Shown here: positions 43,154-52,228 of the stretch, one piece after another
How positions within the stretch are numbered: position 1 is the stretch's first letter
Layout: each line of letters starts with the position of its first letter
Source of the DNA: Pseudaminobacter sp040045035
GTDB taxonomy: Bacteria > Pseudomonadota > Alphaproteobacteria > Rhizobiales > Rhizobiaceae
Assembly: GCF_040045035.1 (NCBI RefSeq)
Contig: NZ_JBDZDS010000004.1
Location: 342,173 to 406,172 of the forward strand
DNA: 64,000 nucleotides
Reading direction: 5' to 3'
The notes under the pieces: generated by a model
Database searches by the model: none
Told to the model about the DNA's origin: nothing
What the model saw: only the letters and a program-made list of their open reading frames with translations
Program-made: the position numbers and the translations under genes

Positions 43154-44374
43154 TCAGGCGCCGGCGGCGCGGCGGGGCGGGGAGAAAGGCACGGTCGGCA
43201 AGGCGACCGACTCTTCCGACAGGCTGCCGCGATAAAGCGCGGCGATGAGGTCGGACTGGGTGACGATGCCGACGAGGTTTCGTGCGGTATCCGCGACGGG
43301 GAGATGGTGTAGCCCGGCATCGGCCATGACCGGCACAAGCGCGGTCACCGGGGTGTCCGGCGATGCGGTATGTACGGGGACCGTCATGATCTCGCCGACC
43401 GTCCTCTTCAGGCTCCGCCTGGGGCGCACAGCGCTGCGGAGGCGCCGGCCGAGGCCGAGATGAAGCTCTCCATTTGGGCCCCAGTTGGCACTTTCCATGA
43501 AATCGGTCTGGGTGACGATGCCGGCTATGCTGCGGTCCTCCGCGATCACCGGCAGGGCCTTGATATGATGCGCGCACAACAGGGCCCAGGCTTCGTGCAA
43601 CGAGGTTTCGGCCGAGACCGTCGCCACGTCGCGCGACATGATGTCGGCGCAACGTATCTCGCCGAAGCGGCGATGATAGGCCTGCATCTCGGCCTCGTGC
43701 AGCAGCGCACCGAGATCGTCTCTGCTGACGTCGATCATCTCGCCATGGCGCTTCAGCGCCGCGTCGAGGTCGGCCGCGGTAAAGCCTACGCGCTGGCTTG
43801 GCAGCGGGTCGGCCGTGTTGTGCGGATTGGCTGCCGGAAGCGGCGCCAGATGCGGGTATCGGCGACCGGTGAGATTGTTGAAGGCCAGCGCCGCGGCAAG
43901 CATAAGCAGCGAATTCACGCCCACCGGCCACAGTGCAAAACTATAACCGGCCTCGTGTACGGCGGGACCACCGAGAACCGCCGTGAGCGCCACCGCGCCA
44001 CTCGGCGGGTGCAGGCAGCGCAGCGCCAGCATGGCCCCGATCGCGAGGGCGACGGCGAGGGCGGCCGCAATGAGCAGGTCGTCGATCCACAGGGCGCAGC
44101 TGATGCCGATCATGGCCGCGATCATGTTGCCGCCGATGATCGACCAGGGCTGAGCCAGCGGGCTCGACGGAACCGCGAATAGCAGCACGGCGGAAGCGCC
44201 CATCGGGGCGATCAGAAGCGGGGATGCGCTGCTCGCGCCGACCGCCAGCTTGGTGATGAGCCCGGTGAGGAAAATGCCCACCAGCGCTCCGCAGCAGATG
44301 CGTACGCGCTCCAGCCGGCCGACGGGCGGCAGGGCCGGAAGCAGCCGTTTGAGCATGGACATTAAATCGGGCAT
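43154..44374 (-). CDS. HPP family membrane protein with C-terminal CBS pair
   Basis: The 406-aa protein has an N-terminal HPP membrane domain of about five segments (residues 20-170) with the signature CLHPPSGAVALTAVLGG near 118, then two CBS domains (about 250-305 and 340-395). These include DIMSRDVATVSAETSLHEAWAL and EIMTVPVHTASPDTPVTALVPV. HPP proteins are membrane proteins of poorly known role; a plant relative has been linked to nitrite transport. CBS pairs often bind adenine nucleotides. Met codons at residues 5 and 7 are alternative starts. Confidence 0.85.
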   Translation of the reverse strand: MPDLMSMLKRLLPALPPVGRLERVRICCGALVGIFLTGLITKLAVGASSASPLLIAPMGASAVLLFAVPSSPLAQPWSIIGGNMIAAMIGISCALWIDDLLIAAALAVALAIGAMLALRCLHPPSGAVALTAVLGGPAVHEAGYSFALWPVGVNSLLMLAAALAFNNLTGRRYPHLAPLPAANPHNTADPLPSQRVGFTAADLDAALKRHGEMIDVSRDDLGALLHEAEMQAYHRRFGEIRCADIMSRDVATVSAETSLHEAWALLCAHHIKALPVIAEDRSIAGIVTQTDFMESANWGPNGELHLGLGRRLRSAVRPRRSLKRTVGEIMTVPVHTASPDTPVTALVPVMADAGLHHLPVADTARNLVGIVTQSDLIAALYRGSLSEESVALPTVPFSPPRRAAGA

Positions 44375-44538
44375 GGGTCGGTTCGGCGTTGCGGAGGCGC
44401 AGTTACGCCCAACCGCATCATGATCGCAAGGAACCGTTTTGCCTGTGCGAGCGAGTTTGGGAAAAGGATGACTTTTCGGTCACACCCGGCGCTGGCGGGT
44501 AAAGGAAAACCCGCCGTCCGCCAGGGTATCCGGCCGCG

Positions 44539-46908
44539 TCAGGAACGCGGCCGTGTCTTCTGCGGGTCGTAGTGGGCGAAGGCCACGACGCGGGCCGGCA
44601 GGCGCTTCTGCTGGCCGTCGAGCTTGCCGATTTCCACTTCCGCGCCGATGTCGGCATGGGCAACGTCGAGCCGCGCCAGCGCGATGTTCTTGCCGAGCAC
44701 CGGCGAGCGCATGGACGAGGTGATCTCGCCGATCTGGGCGCGACCGACATGCACGCAGTCGCCATGGCCGACGGCGACGTTGGCATCTATGTCGAGGCCG
44801 ACCAGTTTGCGCGACGGGTGCTCCTTGCGGCGGATCAGGGCATCGCGGCCGATAAAGTCGTCGGTCTTGGTCTTCAGGGGCACGGTGAAGCCGATGCCGG
44901 CCTCAAACGGGTCGGTCTGGTCGGAGAAATCATAGCCGGCAAAGATAAGCCCGGCCTCGATGCGCACCATGTCCAGCGCATGCAGCCCCATCGGCTTGAG
45001 ACCATGGGGCTGGCCGGCCTCCCACACGGCGTCGAACACCTTCTCGGCGTCGCGCGGATGGCACCAGATCTCGTAGCCGAGCTCGCCGGTATAGCCGGTG
45101 CGCGACACGACGATCGGCACGCCCTGCGAATCGCCGATACGTGCGATCGCGAAACGGAACCATTCGAGCTCGGCGATGGAGGGCTGGGCCGGCGAGGTCC
45201 AGATGATCTCCTTGAGGATGTCGCGGCTTTTCGGCCCCTGCACGGCGATGTTGTGCATCTGGTCGGTCGACGAGCGCACCATCACCTTCAGGCCGAGTTT
45301 TTCCGCGGTTTCGCGCAGCCAGATGCCGCTGTAATCGTCGCCGCCGATCCAGCGGAAATTGTCCTTGCCGAGCCGCAGCAGCGTGCCGTCGTCGATCATG
45401 CCGCCATGCTCGTAGCACATGGCGGTGTAGACGACCTGGCCGACGCCGAGCTTCTTGACGTCGCGGGTCAGCGTGTACTGCAGCAGCGCTTCCGAATCCG
45501 GCCCGGTGACTTCGAACTTGCGCAGCGGCGACAGGTCCATGACCACCGCCTTCTCGCGGCAGGCCCAGTATTCCTCGAGCGGGCCTTCCTTGGCGAAGGA
45601 ATTGGCCAGCCAGTAGCCGCGGTATTCGACGAAGTTGCGGGTGTGCTTGGCGAAGCTGGAATGGAAAGCGGTTTCACGGGTCATCTTGGGCTCGGCATCC
45701 GGAGTCGTTCGTGTGGCAACGGCACGGGAGAATTTCTGCGCGCCCGAATAGGTCCGCACATGAATGTCGGTGAGGTTCCAGCCATTGGCCGGCGAGGTGT
45801 CGTCGGGGCAGGCGGAGGAGACGCAGACGATGTCGGTCAGGGCGCGCAACAACACGTAGTCGCCGGGCCGTGACCATGGCTCGTCCGAAAACATCACGCC
45901 GTGGGCGTCGATCCCGGTGTTGAAGAAGAAGTTGATCGCCATCCAGCCGGCGCGCGGATTGACGCCCTTGTCGGCCAGCGCGTTGTTGAAGTTCTGCGAG
46001 CAGTTGATGTGACCGGGATAGCCTATGTCGTCGTAATATTTGGCCGCGCACGCCAGCGCGAAGGCGTCGTGGCGGCCGCAGGTGTCCTGCACCACCTCGA
46101 CCAGCGGCTCGAAATCCTGATCGTAATACTTCGAGTGCAGGCCGGGCATCGGATAGCTGGTGCCCATCAGCGTGCGCGTGGTGGTGACGTCGAGCGGATG
46201 GTCCTTGCCCTTGTCGAGCTTGCGCGCCGAAAAGCACTGGAAGTCGGTGCATTGGCGGCCATCGACATCGATGATCTGGATGAAGTCGCCAGCCTTGACG
46301 AAGTAGGAGCGGGCGGTCGCCGACTTCACGCGCAGATCCAGTACGGGGTCGGCGAGCGGGTCGGGCAGATCGGATTTTCCAGTCGGCCGGATGCGGGCGC
46401 GCTGCACCAGCATCAGCAGCGGCGTGGCGGTGTCGTGGCCGTCGACTGCCATGGGGCCGCCGGGTGCGGCCACCACCAGGCTACCGTCGCGGGCGACCGT
46501 GAAGGTCTCCTCCGTGCCCGGCGCGCTGGAACTGCCGAACAGGCGCACGGCCTCGGCCCGGGCTAGGTCGATCTTGCGTCGCTCCAGCCCCTTGCGGAAG
46601 CCGCCGAGGCTTTCATTCTCCTGCAAAAGCAACGCCTTGAGGCCGGCGGCGTCGGCATTGGCCTTGGTGCCGAGGATGCCCGCATCCGTTCTGCCGGCGG
46701 CATCGGCGGCGACGAGTTCGCAAGCCTGCCCGCCTTCGATGTCGCGGATGGTGACGCTGTCGCCCGCCTCGATGCTGATGAAGATCGCACCGGCGCCAGG
46801 CACCTGGTAGCGCTCCATCCCTTCCGGCAGGGCGAGCAATCCGGGAGTCCGGATGACGCTCGGGCGGGGAGGGCCCCCGGCAACGGTGGGGTAGGCGGCC
46901 TGCAGCAT
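44539..46908 (-). CDS. tdm: Trimethylamine N-oxide demethylase (DUF1989 + GcvT fusion)
   Basis: Tdm splits trimethylamine N-oxide into dimethylamine and formaldehyde or a tetrahydrofolate-bound C1. The 789-aa protein has an N-terminal DUF1989 domain (residues about 30-390) with CTDFQC at 220-225, CGRHD near 277, and Cys 303, 362 and 367 as possible metal ligands. A C-terminal GcvT-type tetrahydrofolate domain (about 415-785) follows with RTGYTGELGYEIW. The two-domain layout and length match TMAO demethylases from Methylocella and Ruegeria. I use ATG 46908, with GGGAGG upstream; a longer frame to 46986 adds unlikely sequence. It is divergent from tmm. Confidence 0.9.
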   Translation of the reverse strand: MLQAAYPTVAGGPPRPSVIRTPGLLALPEGMERYQVPGAGAIFISIEAGDSVTIRDIEGGQACELVAADAAGRTDAGILGTKANADAAGLKALLLQENESLGGFRKGLERRKIDLARAEAVRLFGSSSAPGTEETFTVARDGSLVVAAPGGPMAVDGHDTATPLLMLVQRARIRPTGKSDLPDPLADPVLDLRVKSATARSYFVKAGDFIQIIDVDGRQCTDFQCFSARKLDKGKDHPLDVTTTRTLMGTSYPMPGLHSKYYDQDFEPLVEVVQDTCGRHDAFALACAAKYYDDIGYPGHINCSQNFNNALADKGVNPRAGWMAINFFFNTGIDAHGVMFSDEPWSRPGDYVLLRALTDIVCVSSACPDDTSPANGWNLTDIHVRTYSGAQKFSRAVATRTTPDAEPKMTRETAFHSSFAKHTRNFVEYRGYWLANSFAKEGPLEEYWACREKAVVMDLSPLRKFEVTGPDSEALLQYTLTRDVKKLGVGQVVYTAMCYEHGGMIDDGTLLRLGKDNFRWIGGDDYSGIWLRETAEKLGLKVMVRSSTDQMHNIAVQGPKSRDILKEIIWTSPAQPSIAELEWFRFAIARIGDSQGVPIVVSRTGYTGELGYEIWCHPRDAEKVFDAVWEAGQPHGLKPMGLHALDMVRIEAGLIFAGYDFSDQTDPFEAGIGFTVPLKTKTDDFIGRDALIRRKEHPSRKLVGLDIDANVAVGHGDCVHVGRAQIGEITSSMRSPVLGKNIALARLDVAHADIGAEVEIGKLDGQQKRLPARVVAFAHYDPQKTRPRS

Positions 46909-47147
46909 CACGACCTCCCGATCGGATTTTCTTGCCTGTAAAGAAATTTCAATTTCAAGAATAAGCAGCCCTGATCTTGGAGGCAACCCTGTAAATCGAA
47001 CCTAGCATCGGAACCTGGAGTCGCGACAGGGTAGCCGAAAGTTGGAATGACGTTTTGTTGGATAGGTTGTTGACAGCATCGCTGAACCACATAATCTCCT
47101 GCGAGTGAAATTTATTTCGCACAAGAAAAAGTCCTGGAGGGGATTTG
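46909..47147. promoter_or_regulatory. Divergent tdm/tmm control region
   Basis: This 239-base gap separates the tdm and tmm starts and must hold both promoters. It is AT-rich. Near 46953-46967 there is a GAAATTTC palindromic stretch, and at 47100-47121 5-bp arms TGCGA and TCGCA face each other around a 12-base AT-rich spacer. The tmm ribosome-binding site GGAGGGG lies just before ATG 47148. No copy of the 28691/41048 repeat was seen here. Confidence 0.55.
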
Positions 47148-48491
47148 ATGAAGATGAGGGTAGCAGTCATTGGTGCCGGACCATCTGGCCTCGCTCAATT
47201 GAGGGCATTCCAGTCAGCAGCGAGCAAAGGGGCCGAAATTCCCGAAATCGTCTGTTTCGAAAAGCAGTCCGACTGGGGTGGTCTTTGGAATTATACTTGG
47301 CGTACAGGCACCGACGAGCATGGCGATCCCGTCCACGGCAGCATGTACCGCTACCTCTGGTCCAACGGGCCGAAGGAATGTCTCGAATTCGCCGACTACA
47401 CCTTTGAAGAGCATTTCGGTAGGCCGATCGCTTCTTATCCGCCGCGCGCGGTGCTGTGGGATTACATCAAGGGCCGTGTCGAAAAAGCCGACGTGCGCAA
47501 ATGGGTGCGGTTCAACACCCCCGTCCGCATGGTGACCTATTCCGACGCCACCGGCAAATTCACCGTCACTGTTCACGACCGGACCGAGGACGTCGTCTAC
47601 TCCGAGGAATTCGATTACGTCGTCGTCGCCTCGGGCCATTTCTCGACGCCGAATGTGCCGCATTTCGAGGGCATCGATAGATTTGCCGGCCGCGTGCTGC
47701 ATTCGCACGACTTCCGGGATGCGCTGGAGTTCAAGGACAAGGACATCCTGCTCATCGGGCGCAGCTACTCGGCCGAAGACATCGGCTCCCAGTGCTACAA
47801 ATACGGCGCCAAATCGATCACCAACAGCTATCGCAGCCGGCCGATGGGCTTCAACTGGCCCGAGAACTGGGAAGAAGTGCCGCTTTTGATGCGGGTCGAG
47901 CACAAGACCTGCCATTTCAAGGACGGTACCTCCAAGGAGGTCGATGCCATCATCATGTGCACCGGCTACCTGCACCACTTCCCGTTCCTCAGCGAGGACC
48001 TGCGGCTCAAGACAGCAAACCGGCTCTGGCCGCTTGATCTCTACAAGGGGGTCGTCTGGGAAAACAATCCGAAGCTGTTCTACATCGGCATGCAGGACCA
48101 GTTCTACACCTTCAACATGTTCGACGCGCAAGCCTGGTTCGCCCGCGACGTCATGCTCGGCCGCATCACGCTGCCGTCGAAGGACGAGATGATGGCCGAC
48201 AGCCAGAGATGGCGCGATCGCGAGGAACAGTTGCAGGATGCCGAGCAGATGATCTGGTTCCAGGGCGACTACACCCAGGAACTGATCGACGCGACCGACT
48301 ATCCCGACTTCGACATCGAGGCAGTGAACCAGACCTTCATGGAATGGGAGCACCACAAGGCCGAAGACATCATGGGCTTCCGCAACAACGGCTACAAGTC
48401 GCTAATGACCGGAACCATGGCGCCGAAGCACCACACGCCCTGGCTGGAGGCACTGGACGACTCGCTCGAAGCCTATCTGGCGGAGCAGTGA
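47148..48491 (+). CDS. tmm: Trimethylamine monooxygenase
   Basis: Tmm is a flavin monooxygenase oxidising trimethylamine to its N-oxide with NADPH and O2. The 447-aa protein has the FAD motif GAGPSG (residues 9-14), the FMO-type motif FAGRVLHSHDFR (about 179-190) and the NADPH motif GRSYSAED (about 204-211). The conserved features DWGGLWNYTWRTGTDEHGD and VASGHFSTPNVP are typical of bacterial Tmm. The ATG at 47148 is preferred over the TTG three bases upstream because GGAGGGG lies 5-6 bases before it. It starts the rightward run ending at livM. Confidence 0.95.
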   Translation: MKMRVAVIGAGPSGLAQLRAFQSAASKGAEIPEIVCFEKQSDWGGLWNYTWRTGTDEHGDPVHGSMYRYLWSNGPKECLEFADYTFEEHFGRPIASYPPRAVLWDYIKGRVEKADVRKWVRFNTPVRMVTYSDATGKFTVTVHDRTEDVVYSEEFDYVVVASGHFSTPNVPHFEGIDRFAGRVLHSHDFRDALEFKDKDILLIGRSYSAEDIGSQCYKYGAKSITNSYRSRPMGFNWPENWEEVPLLMRVEHKTCHFKDGTSKEVDAIIMCTGYLHHFPFLSEDLRLKTANRLWPLDLYKGVVWENNPKLFYIGMQDQFYTFNMFDAQAWFARDVMLGRITLPSKDEMMADSQRWRDREEQLQDAEQMIWFQGDYTQELIDATDYPDFDIEAVNQTFMEWEHHKAEDIMGFRNNGYKSLMTGTMAPKHHTPWLEALDDSLEAYLAEQ

Positions 48492-48571
48492 GCATCCGCC
48501 GGCGGCGTCGTGAGCCGTCGCCGGCATCATCCTCGACGCAAGGATGACAGGCGCCATGGGAGGGCCGATCG

Positions 48572-49348
48572 TTGTCTGATGCACCAATACTGGAAGTCCG
48601 TAGCCTAACCAGGAAATTCGGCGGCCTGACCGCTGTCAACAACCTGTCCTTTGCGGTTCGCCGCAACAGCATCCACGGTCTTATCGGCCCGAACGGCGCC
48701 GGCAAAACCACGACCTTCAGCCTGATTAGCGGCTATTACAGTCCCACCAGCGGCCAGATCCTCTATGACGGCAAGGACGTGTCGGGCCTGAAGACCAGCC
48801 GGCTTGCGCAACGCGGGCTTATCCGCACATTCCAGGGCACGACGCTGTTCCAGGAGTTCAGCGTCATGGACAACGTTCGCGTCGGCTGTCACCGCAGCGC
48901 GCGGGCCGGCTTCGTCTCGCGCATAATCGGCTCGGACGCGCCCGTCGAGCGCGCCGCGGACCGCAAGGCCCGCGAAATCCTGGACCTGTTCGATCTGGGC
49001 GCTCTGGCGGACGAGCCGACGTCGAGCCTTCCGCATGGCCACCAGCGGGCGCTGGGCATGGCAGTTGCGCTTGCCGCCGACCCGGTGGTGATCCTGCTCG
49101 ACGAGCCATTCACCGGCATGAACCCGGAGGAGACGCGCCGCATGATGGAGCACGTGCGCCGTGTTCGCGACGAACGCGACATCACCATCATGCTGGTCGA
49201 GCACGACATGCAGGCCGTGATGGGCCTGTGCGACCGCATCACGGTGATGAATTTCGGCCAGTTGCTGACCGAGGGCGCGCCGGAGGAAGTGCGCACCGAT
49301 CCGCGCGTCATCGAGGCTTATCTGGGGCGTGCAGAAGATGCTGCTTGA
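48572..49348 (+). CDS. Branched-chain-type ABC transporter ATPase (LivG type)
   Basis: The 258-aa ATPase has Walker A GPNGAGKTT (about 38-46), an LPHGHQR signature-type segment and VILLDEPFTGM. A TTG start has GGGAGG eight bases upstream. It resembles LivG-family ATPases of hydrophobic amino acid/amide/urea importers. Its stop overlaps the next ATPase, and it starts 80 bases after tmm. Confidence 0.88.
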   Translation: MSDAPILEVRSLTRKFGGLTAVNNLSFAVRRNSIHGLIGPNGAGKTTTFSLISGYYSPTSGQILYDGKDVSGLKTSRLAQRGLIRTFQGTTLFQEFSVMDNVRVGCHRSARAGFVSRIIGSDAPVERAADRKAREILDLFDLGALADEPTSSLPHGHQRALGMAVALAADPVVILLDEPFTGMNPEETRRMMEHVRRVRDERDITIMLVEHDMQAVMGLCDRITVMNFGQLLTEGAPEEVRTDPRVIEAYLGRAEDAA

Positions 49349-50045
49349 AGTCCGCGACCTCCATGTCCACTACCAGAAGGTCGCTGCCCTGAAAGGCATC
49401 AGCCTGCAGGTTCCGTCGGGCGGCATCGTCACCATCATCGGCGCCAACGGCGCGGGCAAAAGCACCACGCTGCGCGCCATCTCCGGGCTGGTCCGCCCGT
49501 CGAAGGGCGAGATCCATTTCGACGGCCAGCGCATCGACAATCTGCCGCCCGAGCAGATCGTGGGGCGTGGTATCGCCCATGTGCCTGAAGGCCGGCGCGT
49601 CTTTCCCGATCTCAGCGTCGAGGAGAACCTGCGCATCGGCGCCTTCCTGCGCGCGGACAAGGACGGGATCGAGAGAGACCTCGAAGATGTGTTCCGTCGC
49701 TTCCCGCGTCTTAAGGAGCGCCGTACCCAATGGGCGCGCACGCTGTCGGGCGGCGAACAGCAAATGGTGGCGATCGGACGGGCGCTGATGTCCGGACCGA
49801 AGCTGCTGCTTCTCGACGAGCCCTCGATGGGCCTTTCGCCGGTGATGGTGCAGGAGATCGCTCGCATCGTCGCCGATATCGCCGAGACCGGTGTGCCGGT
49901 GGTGCTGGTGGAGCAGAACGCGGGGCTGGCGCTCCGACTCGCTTCTTATGCCTACGTGCTGGAAATCGGCACCGTTGCCCTGGAAGGCAGGGCCGCCGAC
50001 CTGCGCACCAATGACCATGTCCGGAGGGCCTATCTTGGCGCCTGA
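49329..50045 (+). CDS. Branched-chain-type ABC transporter ATPase (LivF type)
   Basis: The 238-aa LivF-type ATPase has Walker A GANGAGKSTT (about 39-48), the SGGEQQMVAIGRAL signature and LLLDEPSMGLSP. A GTG start at 49329 overlaps the previous gene by 20 bases; an ATG at 49338 is equally possible. Together with the LivG-type gene it powers the membrane pair at 52229-54107. Confidence 0.9.
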   Translation: MQKMLLEVRDLHVHYQKVAALKGISLQVPSGGIVTIIGANGAGKSTTLRAISGLVRPSKGEIHFDGQRIDNLPPEQIVGRGIAHVPEGRRVFPDLSVEENLRIGAFLRADKDGIERDLEDVFRRFPRLKERRTQWARTLSGGEQQMVAIGRALMSGPKLLLLDEPSMGLSPVMVQEIARIVADIAETGVPVVLVEQNAGLALRLASYAYVLEIGTVALEGRAADLRTNDHVRRAYLGA

Positions 50046-50670
50046 GACGTGGAGCTTCCGGGATCTCATTGCAGCGGGATGGAGCGAGGCCGACCTCGAA
50101 TGGGAAAGCCTGACCTCGACCGCGGTTTCAGATCTTGCGGCCGGGCGCGCCGCCGAGGCGTTCGACGGTTTTGCCAGGGCGCTGCGGCTGGCCCGCACCG
50201 GGCTCGCCAAGGACGACCCGCGGCTCGCCACCAGCCTCTGCAATCACGCGGCTGCGCTGGAGGCGGCAGGCGAGGGGGCCATGACGGGGCAGATCCGTGC
50301 TTCAGCCGCCCAGGCTTGGGCGGGATGCGAGCGCTGGATCGCGTCGATGACGGCGCCGCGCACTGCTCGGTCGTCGCTGTTTCATTTGCGCATGGAGCGC
50401 CTGCATCGGCCGGCCTATGAGGAGCGCTGGCGGGTCAAGGGACGCGAATTGCTTGCGGCGGTGCAAGCTGAAATCGGCGGACTAGGAAGCCTCGTCCTGG
50501 TCGGCTCAGCCGAAGCGGAGGAGCGGGCGCAGCGCTGGAAACGGGAACGGCCGGCTGGCCTCGGTGATCCGAGGAAGCTGCTCGGCGCGGTGATATTGCT
50601 GGCGGCAAGGGAAGGAGTGCACTCAGTCGCCGTTGGAGATTATGCTGTAGATGCAGCGGCGACGCTGTAG
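50035..50670 (+). CDS. Unknown soluble protein embedded in the ABC transporter operon
   Basis: The 211-aa protein is helical and alanine-rich, reminiscent of a tetratricopeptide-like fold (AAEAFDGFARALRLARTGLAKDDPRLATSLCNHAAALEAAG). I do not recognise it. It starts at TTG 50035 with GGAGGG six bases upstream and overlaps the LivF-type gene by 11 bases. Its tight position between the ATPase genes and the binding-protein gene suggests a transporter-linked role, perhaps in ligand handling or regulation, but this is speculation. Confidence 0.65.
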   Translation: MAPETWSFRDLIAAGWSEADLEWESLTSTAVSDLAAGRAAEAFDGFARALRLARTGLAKDDPRLATSLCNHAAALEAAGEGAMTGQIRASAAQAWAGCERWIASMTAPRTARSSLFHLRMERLHRPAYEERWRVKGRELLAAVQAEIGGLGSLVLVGSAEAEERAQRWKRERPAGLGDPRKLLGAVILLAAREGVHSVAVGDYAVDAAATL

Positions 50671-50853
50671 CCAGAGGAATAAATAATAGGAAGTTTTTTT
50701 GCCGGCATTTCTGGCTGGCTTCAGATGACCAAAAGGAGCGCGCAGCAGTCGATCTGTGCCTCTCCATTACAAGTAAAAGTATCGACACCGGGAACAGGCT
50801 GCGGAGCAGTATCCCTCCGGCAGCATAATGAAAGCTCGAGCGGAGGAACCTCG

Positions 50854-52152
50854 ATGACTTCTGCATCCAAAGTTTCGCTTAACAGAAGAACCCTTCTTTG
50901 CGGCGCGGCAAGCGCTGCACTCATGCCGGTTGTCGGCTTTCCGCGCGTCAGCTTCGCGGGGGACGACGTGGTCAAGATCGGCTTCCTGGCGCCCCTGACG
51001 GGCCCCGTGGCGGCCTGGGGCAAGCCCGGCCTTGACGGCTGCAAGATCTGGGCCGACTGGATGAACGAGGCGGGCGGGATCGAGATCGGCGGCAAGCCGC
51101 ACAGGATCGAATTCGCCTCCTATGACGACGAAGACGATGCCGGCAAGGCGCGCGCCGGCGCCACCCAGCTGATCCGTGAAAGCGACGTCAAGTTCATCAT
51201 GATGCTGGGCGGCAATTCCTGGCCCGGCGTCGAGGAGATCGCGGCGCGGCAGGGCATGCTGGTCTCGACGCTGTTGCCGAGCGACCTGACGCCCAACACC
51301 GAGACGCTGATTGCGCCTTGCGAGGTGCATCCGATCTACAACGTCACCGGCGTGGACTGGCTGGCGGCCAATCGACCTGAGCTGAAGACCGCCGTGATCT
51401 GCGCGCAGGACGACGCCCTCGGCAAGCCTTCGGTAGCGACCTACCTGGCCGCCTTCGAGGCTGCCGGCATCGAGGTGCTCGGCGACCCGTTGTTCTTCGA
51501 CCCGGCCACGACCGACTTCGCACCGGTGATGACCCAGCTTCTGGCCAAGAACCCGGACATCCTGTGCCTCGACACCTGCTACGCCGACTATGTGCATCCG
51601 CTGTGCGAACAGGCGTTCCAGCAGGGCTATAAGGGGCAGATCATTTCCTGCACGCTGGATTTCTACCAGCGCATCGTCGAGCGTACCTCGAAGGAGTTCA
51701 TGGAAGGCGTGATCTTCCAGTTTCCGGACTTCGACGACAAGGCGCTCAACGATCCGCGCATCAACTTCAGGAAGCCGAACGAGTTCTACGCCGAATATGT
51801 CAAGCGCTATGGCGCGACGGAATGGTCGGCGGTGTCTTGGGAATATTCCTCGATCATGGACCTTTGGGCGGATGCCGCGCAGCGCGCCGGCAGTGTCGAG
51901 CCGGCCGATGTGCTGAAGGCCATGAAGGAAGGCGGCAAGGGCAAGCATGCCTTCGGCGAGGCGCGCTGGTGGGGCAAGGACCTGTTCGGCCTCGACAACG
52001 CCCTTGTGGGCGACTGGCCGGTGGTGGTGATCCGCGACGGCAAGGCCACCATCGCCGAATTCCGCTCCATTCCCGACTGGTGGGACAAGCATGGAGACCT
52101 GCTGATCAAGCACATGACCGATCTCGGCCAGATGTGGAGCCAGCGCACCTGA
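50854..52152 (+). CDS. Branched-chain/amide-type ABC transporter substrate-binding protein
   Basis: The 432-aa protein is a periplasmic type I binding protein (HAAT family, like LivJ, UrtA or AmiC). It has an N-terminal export signal beginning with NRRTLLCGAASAALM, resembling a twin-arginine signal, and a mature start VKIGFLAPLTGPVAAWGKPGLDGCKIWADWMNEAGG. I chose ATG 50854 because GGAGGAAC lies upstream; the frame to 50725 is unlikely. The ligand is unknown; tmm adjacency makes a methylated amine or related compound a candidate. Confidence 0.88.
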   Translation: MTSASKVSLNRRTLLCGAASAALMPVVGFPRVSFAGDDVVKIGFLAPLTGPVAAWGKPGLDGCKIWADWMNEAGGIEIGGKPHRIEFASYDDEDDAGKARAGATQLIRESDVKFIMMLGGNSWPGVEEIAARQGMLVSTLLPSDLTPNTETLIAPCEVHPIYNVTGVDWLAANRPELKTAVICAQDDALGKPSVATYLAAFEAAGIEVLGDPLFFDPATTDFAPVMTQLLAKNPDILCLDTCYADYVHPLCEQAFQQGYKGQIISCTLDFYQRIVERTSKEFMEGVIFQFPDFDDKALNDPRINFRKPNEFYAEYVKRYGATEWSAVSWEYSSIMDLWADAAQRAGSVEPADVLKAMKEGGKGKHAFGEARWWGKDLFGLDNALVGDWPVVVIRDGKATIAEFRSIPDWWDKHGDLLIKHMTDLGQMWSQRT

Positions 52153-52228
52153 TGCGGCCAGGCGGCCTTCGGGCCGCCTCTTCCTCGCTGGGGCGAGGTG
52201 TCATGACGCGACCAACCGGGAACTGCCG

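Noticed and set aside
44494..44515. Small hairpin between the HPP-CBS and tdm genes
   Set aside because: A 7-bp stem without a T-run on either strand is too weak to call a terminator.
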